NCBI GenBank assembly: GCA_001599835.1
Contig: BCIC01000006.1
Location: forward strand, 2,686,215 to 2,750,214
Length of the DNA: 64,000 bases
Source: Thermoascus crustaceus
Taxonomy: Eukaryota > Ascomycota > Eurotiomycetes > Eurotiales > Thermoascaceae
Reading direction: 5' to 3'
The notes beneath the pieces are model-generated. The model was not told the DNA's origin. It did no database searches and saw only the letters and a program-made list of their open reading frames with translations. Shown here in pieces: positions 1 through 12,803 of the stretch. Position numbers and translations under genes: made by a program. Numbering within the stretch: position 1 is the stretch's first letter; the number at the start of each line of letters is the position of its first letter.

Positions 1-3000
1 TCTATTAACGTATTTTTGGGGGCCCCCCGCTTCTCCAGCGATGATGTGCATAAGCCGTAACGTTTGAGCGGGCGGGCATAGTTGTAGTAGTGTATTTGTT
101 CAGGCCAAGGGGCATGACATGGAGACGAGACGCCGAAGCCAACACAACTAGGTATAAGTCTAGACGTTGAAAATTTTTAGTCTAGACAGAAATAGGAATT
201 TTTAACAAGTGGTCTCTAATGTTGACAATGCACCGGTGGATAAAATATTTTTTTTATGCAACTTACCCTACGAAACATAATGCAAGTCGGCTCTGAACCC
301 GACCATGGTGTGACGGGTTCTCTGCAGGCATGGCACCCATCAACGTACAGTACGCAGCCTCACTTTTCTCCGCTTCTTGTTCTATCCTTGGCCACTCATG
401 GGTCTCTTGTCAGTTAAGCACAGTCCTCTCGGAGAATTGTCAGCCGGCTTGAAAAGATGGATTCCCCATTAGCATCCATAGGATCGAGTGTCGAGTGCAA
501 ACGAACAAACTAAGCAACGTTGACATTACTAAGGTAACTACCTGCTCGAGGAAAGCGAAATATAAAGCAAAATTGCATTTTCTCTTTTTACATATGGCCA
601 AATCAATATTACTACCGGGCTCTGACCTGGGAAGGCACTTAGAGACTTTCTCCTTTCGATCCTGAAATACATCAAATAGGATCAGCCAATCAAACGACCA
701 TTGTATATGAGGCTCGGTTTCAGCCGAGAAAACAGTTGATCTCCCCGAGTTAGACGAATACACATATCCATCTAGGTAGCTAATGCCAGATCGTCTGGAG
801 TTAAAATATCCTTGTTGACATGTTTAAATTGTCCGCGTGAAATCTTTATCAATGAAACATAAGCTCTATAGCACCATCATCAAAGAGATGTTGAAACATG
901 CATTTCAAATAGCCTGGTTATCGAGTTCGAGATCCGCCTTGCAAGGGGGGAAGAGGGAGAGAGACTCCAAGCTCATTACTTATTGTCCTTGCATACTCGT
1001 GTACATCGAAATAGTCATTGAGTAATGTTAAAATTTACAATAACGGCTGTTGCTGGAGGGGAGCTGCGCGCTTTTAGTATGTTGTATGAGCGAGGGCTGA
1101 AGGGAACAGGGTGGAGGAGCCACGGTTGCCTTTTCAGTGAGACGGTGATGGCGATGTATTCAGAGAACATGGACTAGGGCTTTGGCTTTATATTGTTTTT
1201 ACAGGCGAATGGAGTTAAATCTATTCACTGCTTAGATAGGAACAATTCAAAGACATACACTCAAGTTGTGGTTATCATGACTTTGTTCATCTACTAACAG
1301 GGCCAAGCTATTCGCTTTCTGGGATCGGAGATAGATAAGGGAGGACCCCTGCGGCTTCGTCTACTATTATGTCGTTACTGCATAACCATCATCGGTCTGG
1401 GCTAGAATCTCAATGGATCTGCGTAGCACAGCAGCCAACCCAGAATTAAGCTGAGGTTGATTATTTGCCGAGGTATTGAAGCCATGATGCTTAAAATCTC
1501 AGTACGACCCGGTCAGGAACAGTTGCTTTGGGATTTGACACTCCAGGAGCCAGCAGACACTTCTCCTGGTACTTCAACAAGTAGATTATAACAGACAGCA
1601 CAAACCTGCGTTAGTTCTCGTTTTACATCGAAGGCGACGGACGTGAAATGCGGGCCTGGTACAAATTAACCAGCCCGGGTTGTACAGTATAAGCAGCACA
1701 GGAAATGACAGCTGAGAATATCGTGAGGTGTCATGTTTGCTGAAACAAAATGCGAAAAGAATCATCCAAGTAGATTCGGCATCTTGAATGTCGAACAATG
1801 CCACAGGTGGGCACATGGAGCTATGTCATGTAAAATGAACTCTAGATTTTCTGCTAACCGGTATTCTATTCGTCCGAGTCATCACCCAGAGACCTAAAGT
1901 ATGGACCCGAGACCACATTATGGGAAGTTTGGCAATCCGACGCTGTATTAAAAATGTTGCAATTAGTTTGCTGATGCATACCTACCTCCTAACCTTATGG
2001 TTCTCTCGACATTGTCTCTTGCTACCTCGCTCCTTATATAAAAGTCCCTTGTCCTTTATACGTCTGCTAATAATCTCCAATGTCTGCACTAATATAAGCA
2101 TCCACCTCTAGATTCAATCCCTCAGGGACTAGAATTTTTTGATTCAGCCGGAAAATCCAAGTCACATTGCTGAATGCCTAGCCTGATGAAAGAGCAGGGT
2201 CTCCTGTTCGTCATACATCGAATACAAATGACCCAACATGGGTAGCTACTGACGGTCACTTTATCCAACATCACCGAAGTCATTGTTTGCTATAAATTGA
2301 CGGTCGAGGTTCATGTACTCATAAACCCCCTTTGCTGATTTTGTCAGCCTAAAGCAGGTAACAATCTGTATAATAAGCAGTTACCGAATCTGCAAGTAAC
2401 TAGAAATATTATGTAGATAGCTACATCTGCTATTGTATGAGGTTTGGAGTAATAGTCTCTTCTTGGCACTGCCTTCAGGACTGATGTTCATATAACTGTA
2501 TCATCAATCAGATTGAAAAGGTCAGTGAATTAAAAGAATGCATTAACCCTCCCATGATGTTAAAGCCTCTCTGTGATTATAAGTTGTCCAGCATATCTCA
2601 AAATTGCACTCAATAGGTGTAATCTCTATTAACTAAGACTAGAAGGAAATTGAGAATGAAATTCTTTCAGGCCCAATATGATAAGCTCCTTCTATGTGTT
2701 GCTCATATCACTAGCCCTGTCTTCTGTTGCTTCCAGCCCAAGTGCGTTTTCCATGCATACTTGAGAGTGGACGGAATGTTAAAAAGATTCTGTGATGCCT
2801 ATTAGTGGATTAGGTGGATCGACCAATTATACTCAAAATCATATATTTATTCTTCCTGTTTGGCTTCAAAGTTCCGGTGTTGGCAGTTTGTCCGGGATCT
2901 GTCACAAGTAGAAAGATATGCTGCATACCAGTAAGGATTGGTAATTGACATTAACGCAAACACTACAGTGATGAGTGGCTGAATATTCCTATTTTGAGCT

Positions 3001-4604
3001 TTGCCCTCAATGCTCACTTTGTGTAGGTGACTGGTGGGTTTCTCGGACTCAGTAGCCATTCAGAGATTTTGCGAACATCTCCTCGTTATTAATATATATA
3101 CAGTGAAAGCAGCTACTTATATGTTCCGGCTACATATGTTGCGACGGCTATTCTGCACTCAACATAGGAAAGCTTTAAATTATCAGGTAGGAACTCACAG
3201 CAATCCTAGAGCAGGTTTCTGTATCTCGATCACATTCTTCTCTTGATAGGAGCTAGTGTAAAGATACCGGCAGAAGCATGAAAACCAAAATTTACTCTAT
3301 GATGAAGGTGTTGCAGAACAAGTGTTCCGTAGCCGGCGTAATAGAAAAAAAATGTATTCCATCACTGAGGCTTGTATATATTATGAAAGGTATCTCAACG
3401 CCTACAGGAGTGACTTCAAAGGAGTTAAGAGATACGAAATCCATAACGGAATTATCAAATGAAGTCATGAAGTACTGCCTCCCGAAATAGTACTGATTCG
3501 TTATAGGCGAACGACTGAGATTTTCGTTCCTATGAGTTGAAGAAAGGTTAGAAAGGAAGAAAATGAGATAATCGATCAACGTAGAAATCTTCTGAGACTT
3601 GACCATCATGGACAGGAGCTCAAGTTCCTTGAATGAGGCAGTTTAATGTGGATCTCTGTGATGTTGATAGATCTTGAATGAAAGAGTGTTGAACAAAGTT
3701 TATAGTCAAAACCAATTAACTGGTTCAAAGTAGCATGAAATCATTGTTAACAAGATCAAGATACAATTCCAGAATCAATGACTGGGCTTGAAAGTGTCAA
3801 GTGTAATTTTCGCACCATACAGACACAGAACGAGAATATATCGACAGCCTACGAGGGCTGATTCCTGAAATTATAGGAACGGACTCATTACATTCCGCTG
3901 AATTGGAAAGGAAGTGGGTACCTACTAACTTCTAGAATACCCATACATTCAGTAGCTTGTCTACGTGTGCGCATGTTGCATTTAGGATTGAATATACATG
4001 ACCGACGATTATTGCGTATTCGTTTGACAGTTGTTTAGTCATCGATTTTCTATAGCAGGTTTCGAAGCGCAAGCCTCCCAATCGGAATACTGTAAGCTGG
4101 AGATGTACATCTAAAAGACAGTGCTCTTGTCTGCTTTTTAGCTAACGAAGATAGTACATACTACCGTTGAAAGAAAAAAAAGTAATTAGATCGCTCAATG
4201 ATTGGGTGGGTCACGTAAAGCAAAAATATATATACCTTCATGACGTATTGAAGTAAGTAGCGCATGATAGGATTTAAACTGGAGTATACATGACAGGATA
4301 CCTAGGTCAGTAATCACTAATCATAGATCGTGCGACCATGACGAGTGCGGGTGAGATCGTCTCTGAGAAGCTGCGGGGACAGAAGGTGGACCGGTGGCGA
4401 TGGGGGGACCCTTTAGGTCCTGAGCGAGCTAGCTATGAGCGCGCTTTGACATCGGTCGGAGAAGCTGGACTTAAACAACGGCGTTCTACAGCCACATTTG
4501 ACTGTTTTCCCAAAACGTCGAGGTCCTTTGTTCTTTTCTGTACCAGTACCGCCGCTTACTCCGGTAACTGTGCAGTACGTTTATGTCGCCATCGTGAAAA
4601 CATC
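1..4604. other. AT-rich gene-free left arm
   Basis: No gene could be supported here. The stretch is visibly AT-rich, and its open frames are short (about 107 codons or fewer), scattered over both strands and without recognisable motifs. No splice combination that I tried gave a protein-like product. The last few hundred bases must contain the promoter and leader of the Atp12 gene. It could be degenerate repeat sequence, but I recognise no transposon family in it. Confidence 0.6.
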
Positions 4605-5768
4605 ATGAAGAACCTGTCTCGAGCTTCTGCGGTACTCCGCGCACCACAACTCTCGAGCACAGCTCGAAGAAATATATCAATGTCTCGCTCGTTTCATTGT
4701 TCACCGCTGAAATCTGCCATCGCCCACCCGATCACTGCCCATGGACCTCCCCCTAAAGCGCCAGTTCCTGCACCGGAATTCGGAGAGCGCGTGGAGCGGC
4801 GAAAGAAACAGGCTGAATTGATAGAAAAGGGAAAAGAAGCCCAGACACAGCCCTCAAAACCCGCTACCGCGCTCAAGAAGCGCTTCTGGAAGGATGTAAA
4901 CGTTAGAAAGCAGCCAGGTACCCACTTTCCTACCTGATCAGTTTACTTTGCCATCCTGGTGCTAACACTTGCATGTATATCAGAGGGGTATCAAGTCTTG
5001 CTAGATACTCGACCAGTACGAACTCCGGCTAAAACAATATTGACAATTCCTCCGACCAAGCCTCAACTCGCGTATGCAATCGCGTTGGAGTGGGATCTCC
5101 TGACCTCCGCCCAGCAAGCGTTGAAACACCATCTGATACCGTTGACCTCGATCACTGCCCGCGCAGAAGACATTGTTCGAGAGGACGCGCAAGGTCAAAT
5201 TACCACAAGAGATGAGATTCTGAGGACCGTGATGCGTTACCTGGACACGGATACACTGCTTTGCTGGGTGCCGGAAAAGGAAGCGGAACCAACGGAGGAA
5301 GGGGGACAAGGACGCGAGACGCTTCGAGAGTTGCAAATGAGAGTTGCTCAGGAAATTATTGGCTTTTTAACCACGGCGGTTTGGCCTGGTATTGAAATAA
5401 AGCCTGTCTTAAACTCAGATAGCATAATGCCGGTCTCCCAGCCACAGGCTACGAAAGATGTGATCCGGGGATGGGTCTCGGGCTTGCACGCTTACGACTT
5501 GGCCGCTTTGGAGAGAGGCGTGCTTGCCGGAAAGAGTTTGCTAGTGGCAGTGAGACTGCTGGTGGAATGGAGCGAGAATTTCCGCCACCTGCAGCGGCCG
5601 GGGCAGAAGAGATTTGGGATCGAGGAGGCGGCCCACGCATCCAGCCTGGAGGTAACATGGCAGACGGACATGTGGGGAGAAGTGGAGGACACCCACGATG
5701 TGGACAAGGAAGACCTGAGGAGACAACTTGGTAGTGTTGTGCTTCTTGTTAGTGGAGAGACTAAATGA
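4605..5768 (+). CDS. atp12: Atp12, mitochondrial F1-ATPase assembly chaperone
   Basis: Two exons, 4605-4917 and 4984-5768 (66-bp intron, GT-AG, phase 1), encode 365 residues. Atp12 is the matrix chaperone that binds the F1 alpha subunit before the alpha3beta3 hexamer is assembled. The family is recognised from the RFWKDV block before the intron, followed by EGYQVLLDTRPVRTP, LAYAIALEWD and the C-terminal LRLGxx-type helical part. The chosen start gives a basic, Ser/Arg-rich N terminus (MKNLSRASAVLRAPQ) that looks like a matrix presequence. An in-frame ATG at 4338 would add 89 residues of unconvincing sequence, so I prefer 4605. Family and splice are firm; the start is moderately firm. Confidence 0.93.
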
Positions 5769-6700
5769 AAGGTAAGCCAGTTCGACAGCGCTTGGCTGGT
5801 TACCCGGAGGGTTTATACACCATACGAATGTATATATGTATTATGTATGCTATAGACTATGTCTGTTCTCTGGCTGGGTACCCCGGGTTATCGGTCCGTA
5901 CATGTACTCCGTAGATGGAGAAGGGACTGACGTATACCGGCGGAGGATCGTCAAAATGAACACCTAGATAATCAAAATCACATGGGCCTGCGCAGTCGAC
6001 GGTTGCCACAAGGAGGAGATTCGGTGATTGCGCCACGAGGCGATCGCGCTCAGACTCACGCTGCAGGTCCGTGATTTTCGCCAGAGGTTGGCCACGGAGC
6101 AAGTCAAAAGACTTAGACCCTTTGTAGAGCAGTGTAGGGGCTCGGCCCAGGGGAGCCAAGGCCTAAATCGCCCCAAAAAGCCGCCTTGATGATAATTGGC
6201 GTTTGAACGGGCCACCAAGCGTTGATGCTTCCCCTTTAGCTTCCAGCCCGCCGTGGAGCATCTGCGCTGCCCGCATCCTACTGCGTCAAGTCAAAAGCGC
6301 ATGCTCGCCCTCCTTGGCCTCGGATTTCACTCCTTCTCCTTGGCTCTTCTTCCAACAACAACTTGACGGATTGATCTGATCACGCACCGGGGCTCATGTG
6401 CCCGCGTTGAGCTGGAAATGGCAGAAAAGGGTGAAGGGTGAGTTCTCTCGATACCCTTGGACTGCGGCAGCCGCGTACCGTGGATGAGCTCGAGGGACGG
6501 CGTCTGCGGCCTGCTGCCGCGCAAGCTATGTGATGAGCTCGTTACTTATCATCACTCTCTATGGACTGTCACTCTGAGCGAGTCCTGCTATCCAGGTTAG
6601 CAGGCTCGTCTGGATGATCCTACCCTCCTGTCTTTGTGCGCTTTGAAGAGCTGCTCGCCATCGAGCTTCCGAACATTTTTATCTAGGCTCCTATGCTGAC
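5769..6700 (+). other. Intergenic, Atp12 3' end and Osh1 leader
   Basis: This gap lies between two plus-strand genes. It should hold the Atp12 3' UTR and the promoter and 5' UTR of the oxysterol-binding protein gene. The part from about 6240 on is GC-rich with pyrimidine tracts. I saw no coding region beyond the short upstream frame listed separately. Confidence 0.6.
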
Positions 6701-6875
6701 ATGCCTTTGCAACTTAGTCACAAAAGGTCCCGGAGTGCATTGGCGCTCTCGATCCTCCACCGCGATAAGTCGAAGACGGAGGACAAAGAGGATGGACGCC
6801 CCGGCGGCGAAAACGGCTCTCCACCCTCACCATCTCCGGCGAACGGCCACTCCTATCACCAGTCGCTCTCCATGA
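6693..6875 (+). promoter_or_regulatory. Possible overlapping upstream ORF of the Osh1-like gene
   Basis: An ATG at 6693 lies 8 nt before the chosen Osh1 start at 6701, in a different frame, and opens a 60-codon frame that overlaps the main coding sequence. If the mRNA leader includes 6693, scanning ribosomes would meet this ATG first. Transcript start data are not available from sequence alone, so a regulatory role is only an inference. The two ATGs could also mean that the true main start lies elsewhere. Confidence 0.3.
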
Positions 6876-9800
6876 CAAGTCTCAGCCGCCATAACAGTGG
6901 CCGCAGGACCCTGCCAGATACAACCTTCTCCGAGTTTTCCAAGGACACTACCCTCGAGCCTGCTATCTCCAACCAAAGCATGGATGGCACTGCCCAGTCG
7001 GTGCCGTCCGGAGCTCCGGAAGGCGGAAATGCCTCAATCGCTCAATCGGTGCGCACGTTCCGGCTCTTTGAAGTCTTGCGAAGCGGAGATACAACTGCAA
7101 TATCGAAGGCGATCAAGGAGTCCAAGAATTCACAGGGGACAGCCGGTTCACTTCCCGGGACCACTATTCTACATCTTGCGATACAGTGTGCTGAGTCCCA
7201 AGTTGTCGAATACGTTCTGTCGACTGGGGATGACCTCGACGTCAATGCGCGCGATCGCGATGGTAATACTCCTCTTCACCTTGCCGCCCAGCTTGGTAGA
7301 GGGCCAATAGTGAAGGAATTACTGGATCGGCCCACTATCAATGATTCGATTGTCAACTATCGTGGACAGACTCCTCTCGACGTCGCACGCACTCCGGAGA
7401 TCTTCCAGCAACTCCAGCTTGCGCGGTCTTTGTTTATTGATAACAAGACGAAGGAAATACAGGGGCTTGTTGCCCAGGGGGATTATGAGAAGCTGGAAAA
7501 AGTTCTGGAAGAACCCCGCGTAGAGGGGACTTTGGATGTTAATAGTCTGGACCTGGTCACAGACAGAGCTACGGCGCAAACGGGAGGCACCTTGTTACAC
7601 GAAGGCGCGCGAAAGAAGGATACAAAACTGATCCAGATTCTTTTGATGCATGGAGCAGATCCATTCCGCCGTGACAAGAAAGGAAAGCTCCCGCAAGATG
7701 TCACCAAGGATGACAAGACTCGCACTATAGTTAAGAAGTCTCCGGCAGCTGTCATAGCCCAACGCGGCATTCAAGAAAGAGCAATACTTGGAAATAGTGC
7801 TGCTCAAGGAGGTGCTGTTCGATTCGGACCGGGCGAGACGACCCTTGCAGGCAAGGACGCTCGCGAAATGAGAGGGTATCTGAAGAAATGGACTAATTAT
7901 ACGAGTGGCTATAAACTACGGTGGTTTGTACTGGAGGATGGTGTCTTGAGCTACTATAAGCATCAAGGTTAGTCTGAAACTCGATCTATAAAAAGGAACT
8001 GAGGTTCTGGGCTAACTTGCTCTCTGCTTAGATGACGCCGGCTCTGCTTGTCGTGGTGCTATAAATATGCGTATCGCAAAACTCCATATGGACGCACAGG
8101 ACAAGACCCGTTTTGAGATCCAGGGGAAATCATCCGTGAAATATCACCTTAAGGCTAATCATGTCGTCGAGGCAAAACGCTGGTTTTGGGCGTTGAATAA
8201 TGCTATCCAATGGGCGAAAGACGAAGCGAAAGAGGAGGAGAGGCGAAGATCAAAAAGTGCCGAGGCTCTCCGTCAGGCAAAAATTGACCAGGTCGAAGGC
8301 CGGCCTTCAGAAAGTCAAGCGGAATCAACCAGTCTCGCTAGCAGCAAGGCGAATGGGAAAGGACTGGCTGCTCCCTCACTAAGCGTGCCAAGTAATACTG
8401 CTTCCAAGCTGAGCACTCAGACATCTCGTACGACGGCGGACAGCATGCCCGGCGATGAGGAAGGCTCTGTCTACGGTTCTTATGAACCTAGTATCGCGCA
8501 GAACGAGGTTAATAGGGTCATCAGCCAAGTAACGACCGCACCTGATGTGGAGGGAGAAGACGACGAATACGGCGACTATGCATCCAGTCGTGAGGTACCG
8601 CCAGCCAACAAGGATGCCTTCAACATTACCGCACAGTCCGCAAAGCTACAGCTTGAGCTTCTCGCCAGTGTCTCATCATCACTCCAGGCAGAGAAGTCGA
8701 AGAATCCGAACATGGCGATATCAGATCCAGCCGTGGACCAAGCCCTTGCCGCTTACGAAGCTGCTGTGAGCAGTCTCAACGGCCTCGTGCTAGATCTTTT
8801 GAAGATATCTCGGGATCGTGACGCTTACTGGCAATATCGATTGGACAGAGAGGCAGATACCCGTAAGATGTGGGAGGAAAGTATGGCTCGAATTGCGCAG
8901 GAGCATGAAGAACTGCAGTCTAGAATAGGTGAGTCGGAGGAAAAACGGAAACGTACCAAGAAGGCACTCAAAGAAGCGTTGGAGAATGCTTCTGCAGCCA
9001 CCAGTCGTCCGATCAGTCGGGGACCTTCCCAGATGCACCTTGCCGATGTCGTGGAAACCATGCAGGAGACGGTTTCGACCTATACCAAAGACGACAATGA
9101 TGAAAAGCCTCAGATTGTCGTCGATGAAAAGTCGGAGGAAGCACCGCAGCTTCATGAGCAGGCCAGCGCCCGTGAGTTGTCGTTGAAAAAGTCGGCTATT
9201 TCTCAGTTCACCAATCTTTCCGATTCTGAATCGGATGAAGAGGAATTCTTCGATGCCATTGATGCTGGCGAGATTGAAGTGCAGGATCTGACAGCCTCTG
9301 AAGCCCATGTTGAGAAGACATTGTCGAAAGATGCGAATGCTGACCTTCGGGCTGCGAAGCACTGCGAAATAGCTCCTTCTTTCAGAGGTTATGAAGATCC
9401 TTTGAGGCTGAAGCTGAAGCTGGACGTGGACAATAGACCGAAAATTTCACTTTGGGTAAGTGCCTAGGCCAACCCTACACAGCTAAATTAGCCTTGTATT
9501 CTAACAAAGCCGACAGGGTATTCTCAAGTCTATGATCGGCAAAGATATGACGAAAATGACGCTACCGGTCTCCTTCAACGAGCCAACTTCACTACTTCAA
9601 CGAGTGGCTGAAGATATGGAATATGCAGATCTTCTGGATATTGCCGCCGACAGAACCGATTCTATGGAGCGCATGGTGTATATTGCTGCCTTTGCGGCAA
9701 GTGAATACGCCTCGACAATTGGACGGGTGGCAAAACCTTTCAACCCTCTTCTAGGCGAGACCTTCGAGTACGTCAGGCCGGACAAGGGGTACCGATTCTT

Positions 9801-10699
9801 CGTAGAGCAGGTTAGCCACCATCCGCCAATTGGTGCTGCGTACGCTGAATCGGCGAAGTGGGATTACTATGTAAGGACAGGCTCCCCTCAGGTTTGTTCT
9901 TTTTCGATGCTAACCAACATTTTCGCAGGGGGAATCGGCTGTCAAGTCCAAGTTCTACGGGAAATCCTTTGATATCAATCCCTTGGGCACGTGGTTCCTG
10001 AAATTGCGTCCTATAACAGGAGGCGAGGAACTGTACACCTGGAAAAAGGTCACGTCCTCTGTTGTCGGGATTATTACCGGAAACCCAACTGTCGATAATT
10101 ATGGCCCAATGGAGATCAAGAACTGGACCACTGGTGATGTCTGCTGTTTGGATTTCAAACCTAGAGGCTGGAAAGCCTCGTCCGCATACCAAGTAACCGG
10201 AAAGGTTATGGATCGCAATGGTTCTACGAAATGGAGCATCGGCGGTCGATGGAACGACAAGATCTACGCTCGTCATACCCCTGGGTTTGAGGCCGAAGTA
10301 ACCGACAAGGACCCAGAGTCTGCGAAGACATTTCTCGTGTGGCAGAGTAATCCTCGGCCAAATGGGATTCCGTTTAACCTGACACCGTTTGTGGTCACGC
10401 TGAATGCTATCCCTGATAGTCTGAGAGAGCATCTACCTCCCACAGATACCCGACTTCGCCCTGACCAGCGCGCGATGGAGGACGGTGAATACGATTTCGC
10501 TGCCACCGAGAAGCACCGCGTTGAAGAGAAGCAGCGAGCAAAGAGGAGAGAGAGGGAGATGAAGGGTGAGGAATTCGTTCCCAAATGGTTTTCCAAGGGC
10601 AAGTGCCCAATCACTGGTGAGGACTACTGGGTATACAACGGCAAATACTGGAAGTGCAGGGAAGAGCACGATTGGAGTGTCTGCGAAGACATTTTCTGA
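6701..10699 (+). CDS. Oxysterol-binding protein, Osh1/Swh1 type (ankyrin-PH-FFAT-ORD)
   Basis: Four exons, 6701-7967, 8032-9455, 9517-9870 and 9929-10699, encode 1271 residues. The domain order is that of long fungal OSBP-related proteins: ankyrin-like repeats at about residues 150-320 (TILHLAIQ, GNTPLHLAAQLG, GTLLHEGAR), a PH domain at about 388-480 starting REMRGYLKKWTNY and ending with a Trp-rich helix, a coiled-coil linker, an FFAT-like motif EFFDAIDAGE near 828 preceded by acidic residues, and a C-terminal lipid-transfer domain with the family signature EQVSHHPP near 995. Such proteins exchange sterol or phosphoinositide at ER contact sites; FFAT binds ER VAP proteins and PH binds PI4P membranes. 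For the third intron I used the donor at 9871, because it joins WDYY directly to GESAVKSKFYGKSFD. Confidence 0.95.
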
Positions 10700-11090
10700 C
10701 CTGAACACCTCTGTTGGATTCACCATGTTCTGCTCGCCGTCCAATGACCAGTTCTTGAAGGGATTCTTAATGATGGCATAGCAGTAATAATAATAATGGC
10801 GTGTTTGGCCGGGTGGTTAGACAGGCGGTGGCTGTATTTTTGAAATACAAACCCTTGGACATGTATTTTTAGTGTCTGCATCCTCACGATCCTGTATCAA
10901 TGTATATTGTATATGATTTCTCCCAAGATATAGTTTCATCTCGTAATCCACGGCGTTTTGGCGGAGGATCCTCTTTCACGTGACGACAGCCGGCCATGCG
11001 GGAATCTCCAAATCTCGCGTCGGGCAAGCAAAGGTTTCAATCGAGCTTCACCCGAGCAGACCTTCGCTTCTCACCGGGTTTTTTTTCGCG
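10700..11090 (+). other. Intergenic, Osh1 3' UTR and mss51 promoter
   Basis: A 391-bp spacer between two plus-strand genes. It contains a short ATAATAATAATGG run near 10787 and TATATTGTATATG near 10903, which would suit polyadenylation signals of the upstream gene. No coding potential was seen. Confidence 0.5.
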
Positions 11091-12803
11091 ATGGCGAGCG
11101 AGTATACCTGCAATCGCTGCTTGCAGGTATTAGGGCGCGGGATTCGAGCTCAGGCCTCTCCAATCCGCCCAAGATGCTTCCCCGCCTCCAGGCGAGGATA
11201 TAAATCTGCCATTTCCCCCGTTGCTCGGGACCCAGCCTGGAATCACCGCGGTCGACCGCAATCAAAAGATTCGCAGGTGCAGAGCATTCGAGCAGCATCC
11301 TCATCTGCTGCGCAGACATCATGGAACAATCCGCGTCCGAAGGTTCGGGGCACCTCTGCCTCAACGGCTGATCATTCGCAAGGGACTCGGGCTCTGTTGA
11401 AACCGAACAATCTATTCCATCCCTTCACCAAATCGCCCGCGCCGGCGATCCGACAGCGTGCTGCTTTCATAAAGCAAAACGCCTTCTGCCCTCATCCGAG
11501 CCACCAGCAGACTCGACTGCCGACCTCTCCGCACGATCCGGAAGCGAGAAAGGACCCGAGTACTGCCAGCCTACCGCCAGCCCATTCGCACTTTGAATGT
11601 CCCGACTGCGGAGTACCTATATACTGCTCGGAGGAGCACTGGATGGATGATTTCGAGGCACACCTGGAGATCTGCGAGACCATCAGACAGATCAACGAGG
11701 ACGATCATGACCTGCATTCTGGGCGATTCTTCCCTGAATTCACGTATCCAGGACCGCAGGATGATAATTTCGTTATCAACATGACCAATTGGGATACTTT
11801 CCTTTACACCCGAGAGTTCGAAGCGATCAACCATGACAGGAGCATGCGGCAGGTGACGAGAATGCTCACGTACCCGGTCACCATCGGAAGCGTGCTGCAT
11901 GAACTGAGCCCCTATAATATCCGTAAAGGTGGACGGCTCACCGTCGAGGGCCTCAAGAGCATTAGCGGTTAGTTCTGCCATACACATATTTCCTCTGTTT
12001 CACACACAGCTGCAGAAAACTGATAGAGACGTTCTAGCCCTTCGATACACCCTGCACCCTCCCAAGATGGGCGAAGGAACCGACATCCACGGCCTCCGCC
12101 TCAAGGCCCCTCCTGTTCGGATTTTCGTCCTGGGAGCTCGAGCTGAATCGTCTCTGCCCCGCGAGGTCTGGCTGCAGCTCTCCTACATGTTCCCGCGGGC
12201 GATCATCCACCTCATCTTCATTGGACCGGAGAGCATGGCCAACCGCGACGACGAATTCCCCCTCCCCGAGCGTACGCCTGCTAATCCATTCGGCGGGATC
12301 GTTGAGGACCGTCTCGGTCCCCAACTCAAGATTACCACCTACGTCGAGTACTTCCACACGATGCACAAGGCGCAGTACTTCCAGCCTTACGACCCGTACT
12401 TCGACTGCTTCATGCTCTTTCACCCCGGCCTGGGCCACCCGGCCAGCTCGCACGAGTGGGAGGAGACCCTCCCGCAACTCCTGGAGACGAAGGTGCCCAT
12501 CCTGTGCACGGGGTACACGGAGTGGGACATGGAGCGGGACATCAAGTGGGTGAAGGAGAAGTGCGCCGGCGAATTCGACATGCTGCTGGAACCCGGCGAG
12601 AACCGATTCCGCAGTCTGCGGTGGGATCTGAACGATCTGGACCCGCACGATATCTCCTGCGGAAACTGGGGCCTGTGGGCCTTTAGAGGGAAGAGGTATG
12701 TTCCTACTCTACACTACATACTGTAGAAATACACACGGGTCTTTATTCAACAAACTAACCAAATAAATAAAACAGGTACGAAGCTACATACAAGGACTCG
12801 TAG
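11091..12803 (+). CDS. mss51: Mss51-like mitochondrial COX1 translational activator
   Basis: Three exons, 11091-11967, 12038-12695 and 12776-12803, encode 520 residues. Mss51 activates translation of mitochondrial COX1 mRNA and binds newly made Cox1, coupling synthesis to assembly of cytochrome oxidase. An N-terminal CxxC (residues 7-10) lies in a basic region suited to mitochondrial import. The MYND-type zinc finger is at about 165-195: FECPDCG, then YCSEEHW, then HLEIC. It is followed by the conserved FVINMTNWDTFLYTR and the C-terminal Mss51 domain, with ILCTGYTEWDMERD and SCGNWGLWAFRGKRYEATYK. The last exon carries only eight codons plus stop; the GTATGT donor at 12696 and the ACAG acceptor restore the conserved RYEA ending. 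The start gives a compact leader; an in-frame upstream ATG is less likely. Confidence 0.93.

Noticed and set aside
440..763. Minus-strand 107-codon frame
   Set aside because: No motif, no splice partner and composition like the surrounding AT-rich sequence; treated as chance.
4338..4604. In-frame N-terminal extension of Atp12
   Set aside because: The added sequence is not family-like, and the later ATG at 4605 gives a standard import presequence.
5001..5658. Several minus-strand frames over Atp12
   Set aside because: Shadows of the GC-rich coding exon.
9889..9928. Alternative donor at about 9892 in the third Osh1 intron
   Set aside because: It would insert seven residues between WDYY and GESAVKSK and leave a 37-bp intron, shorter than any other here.
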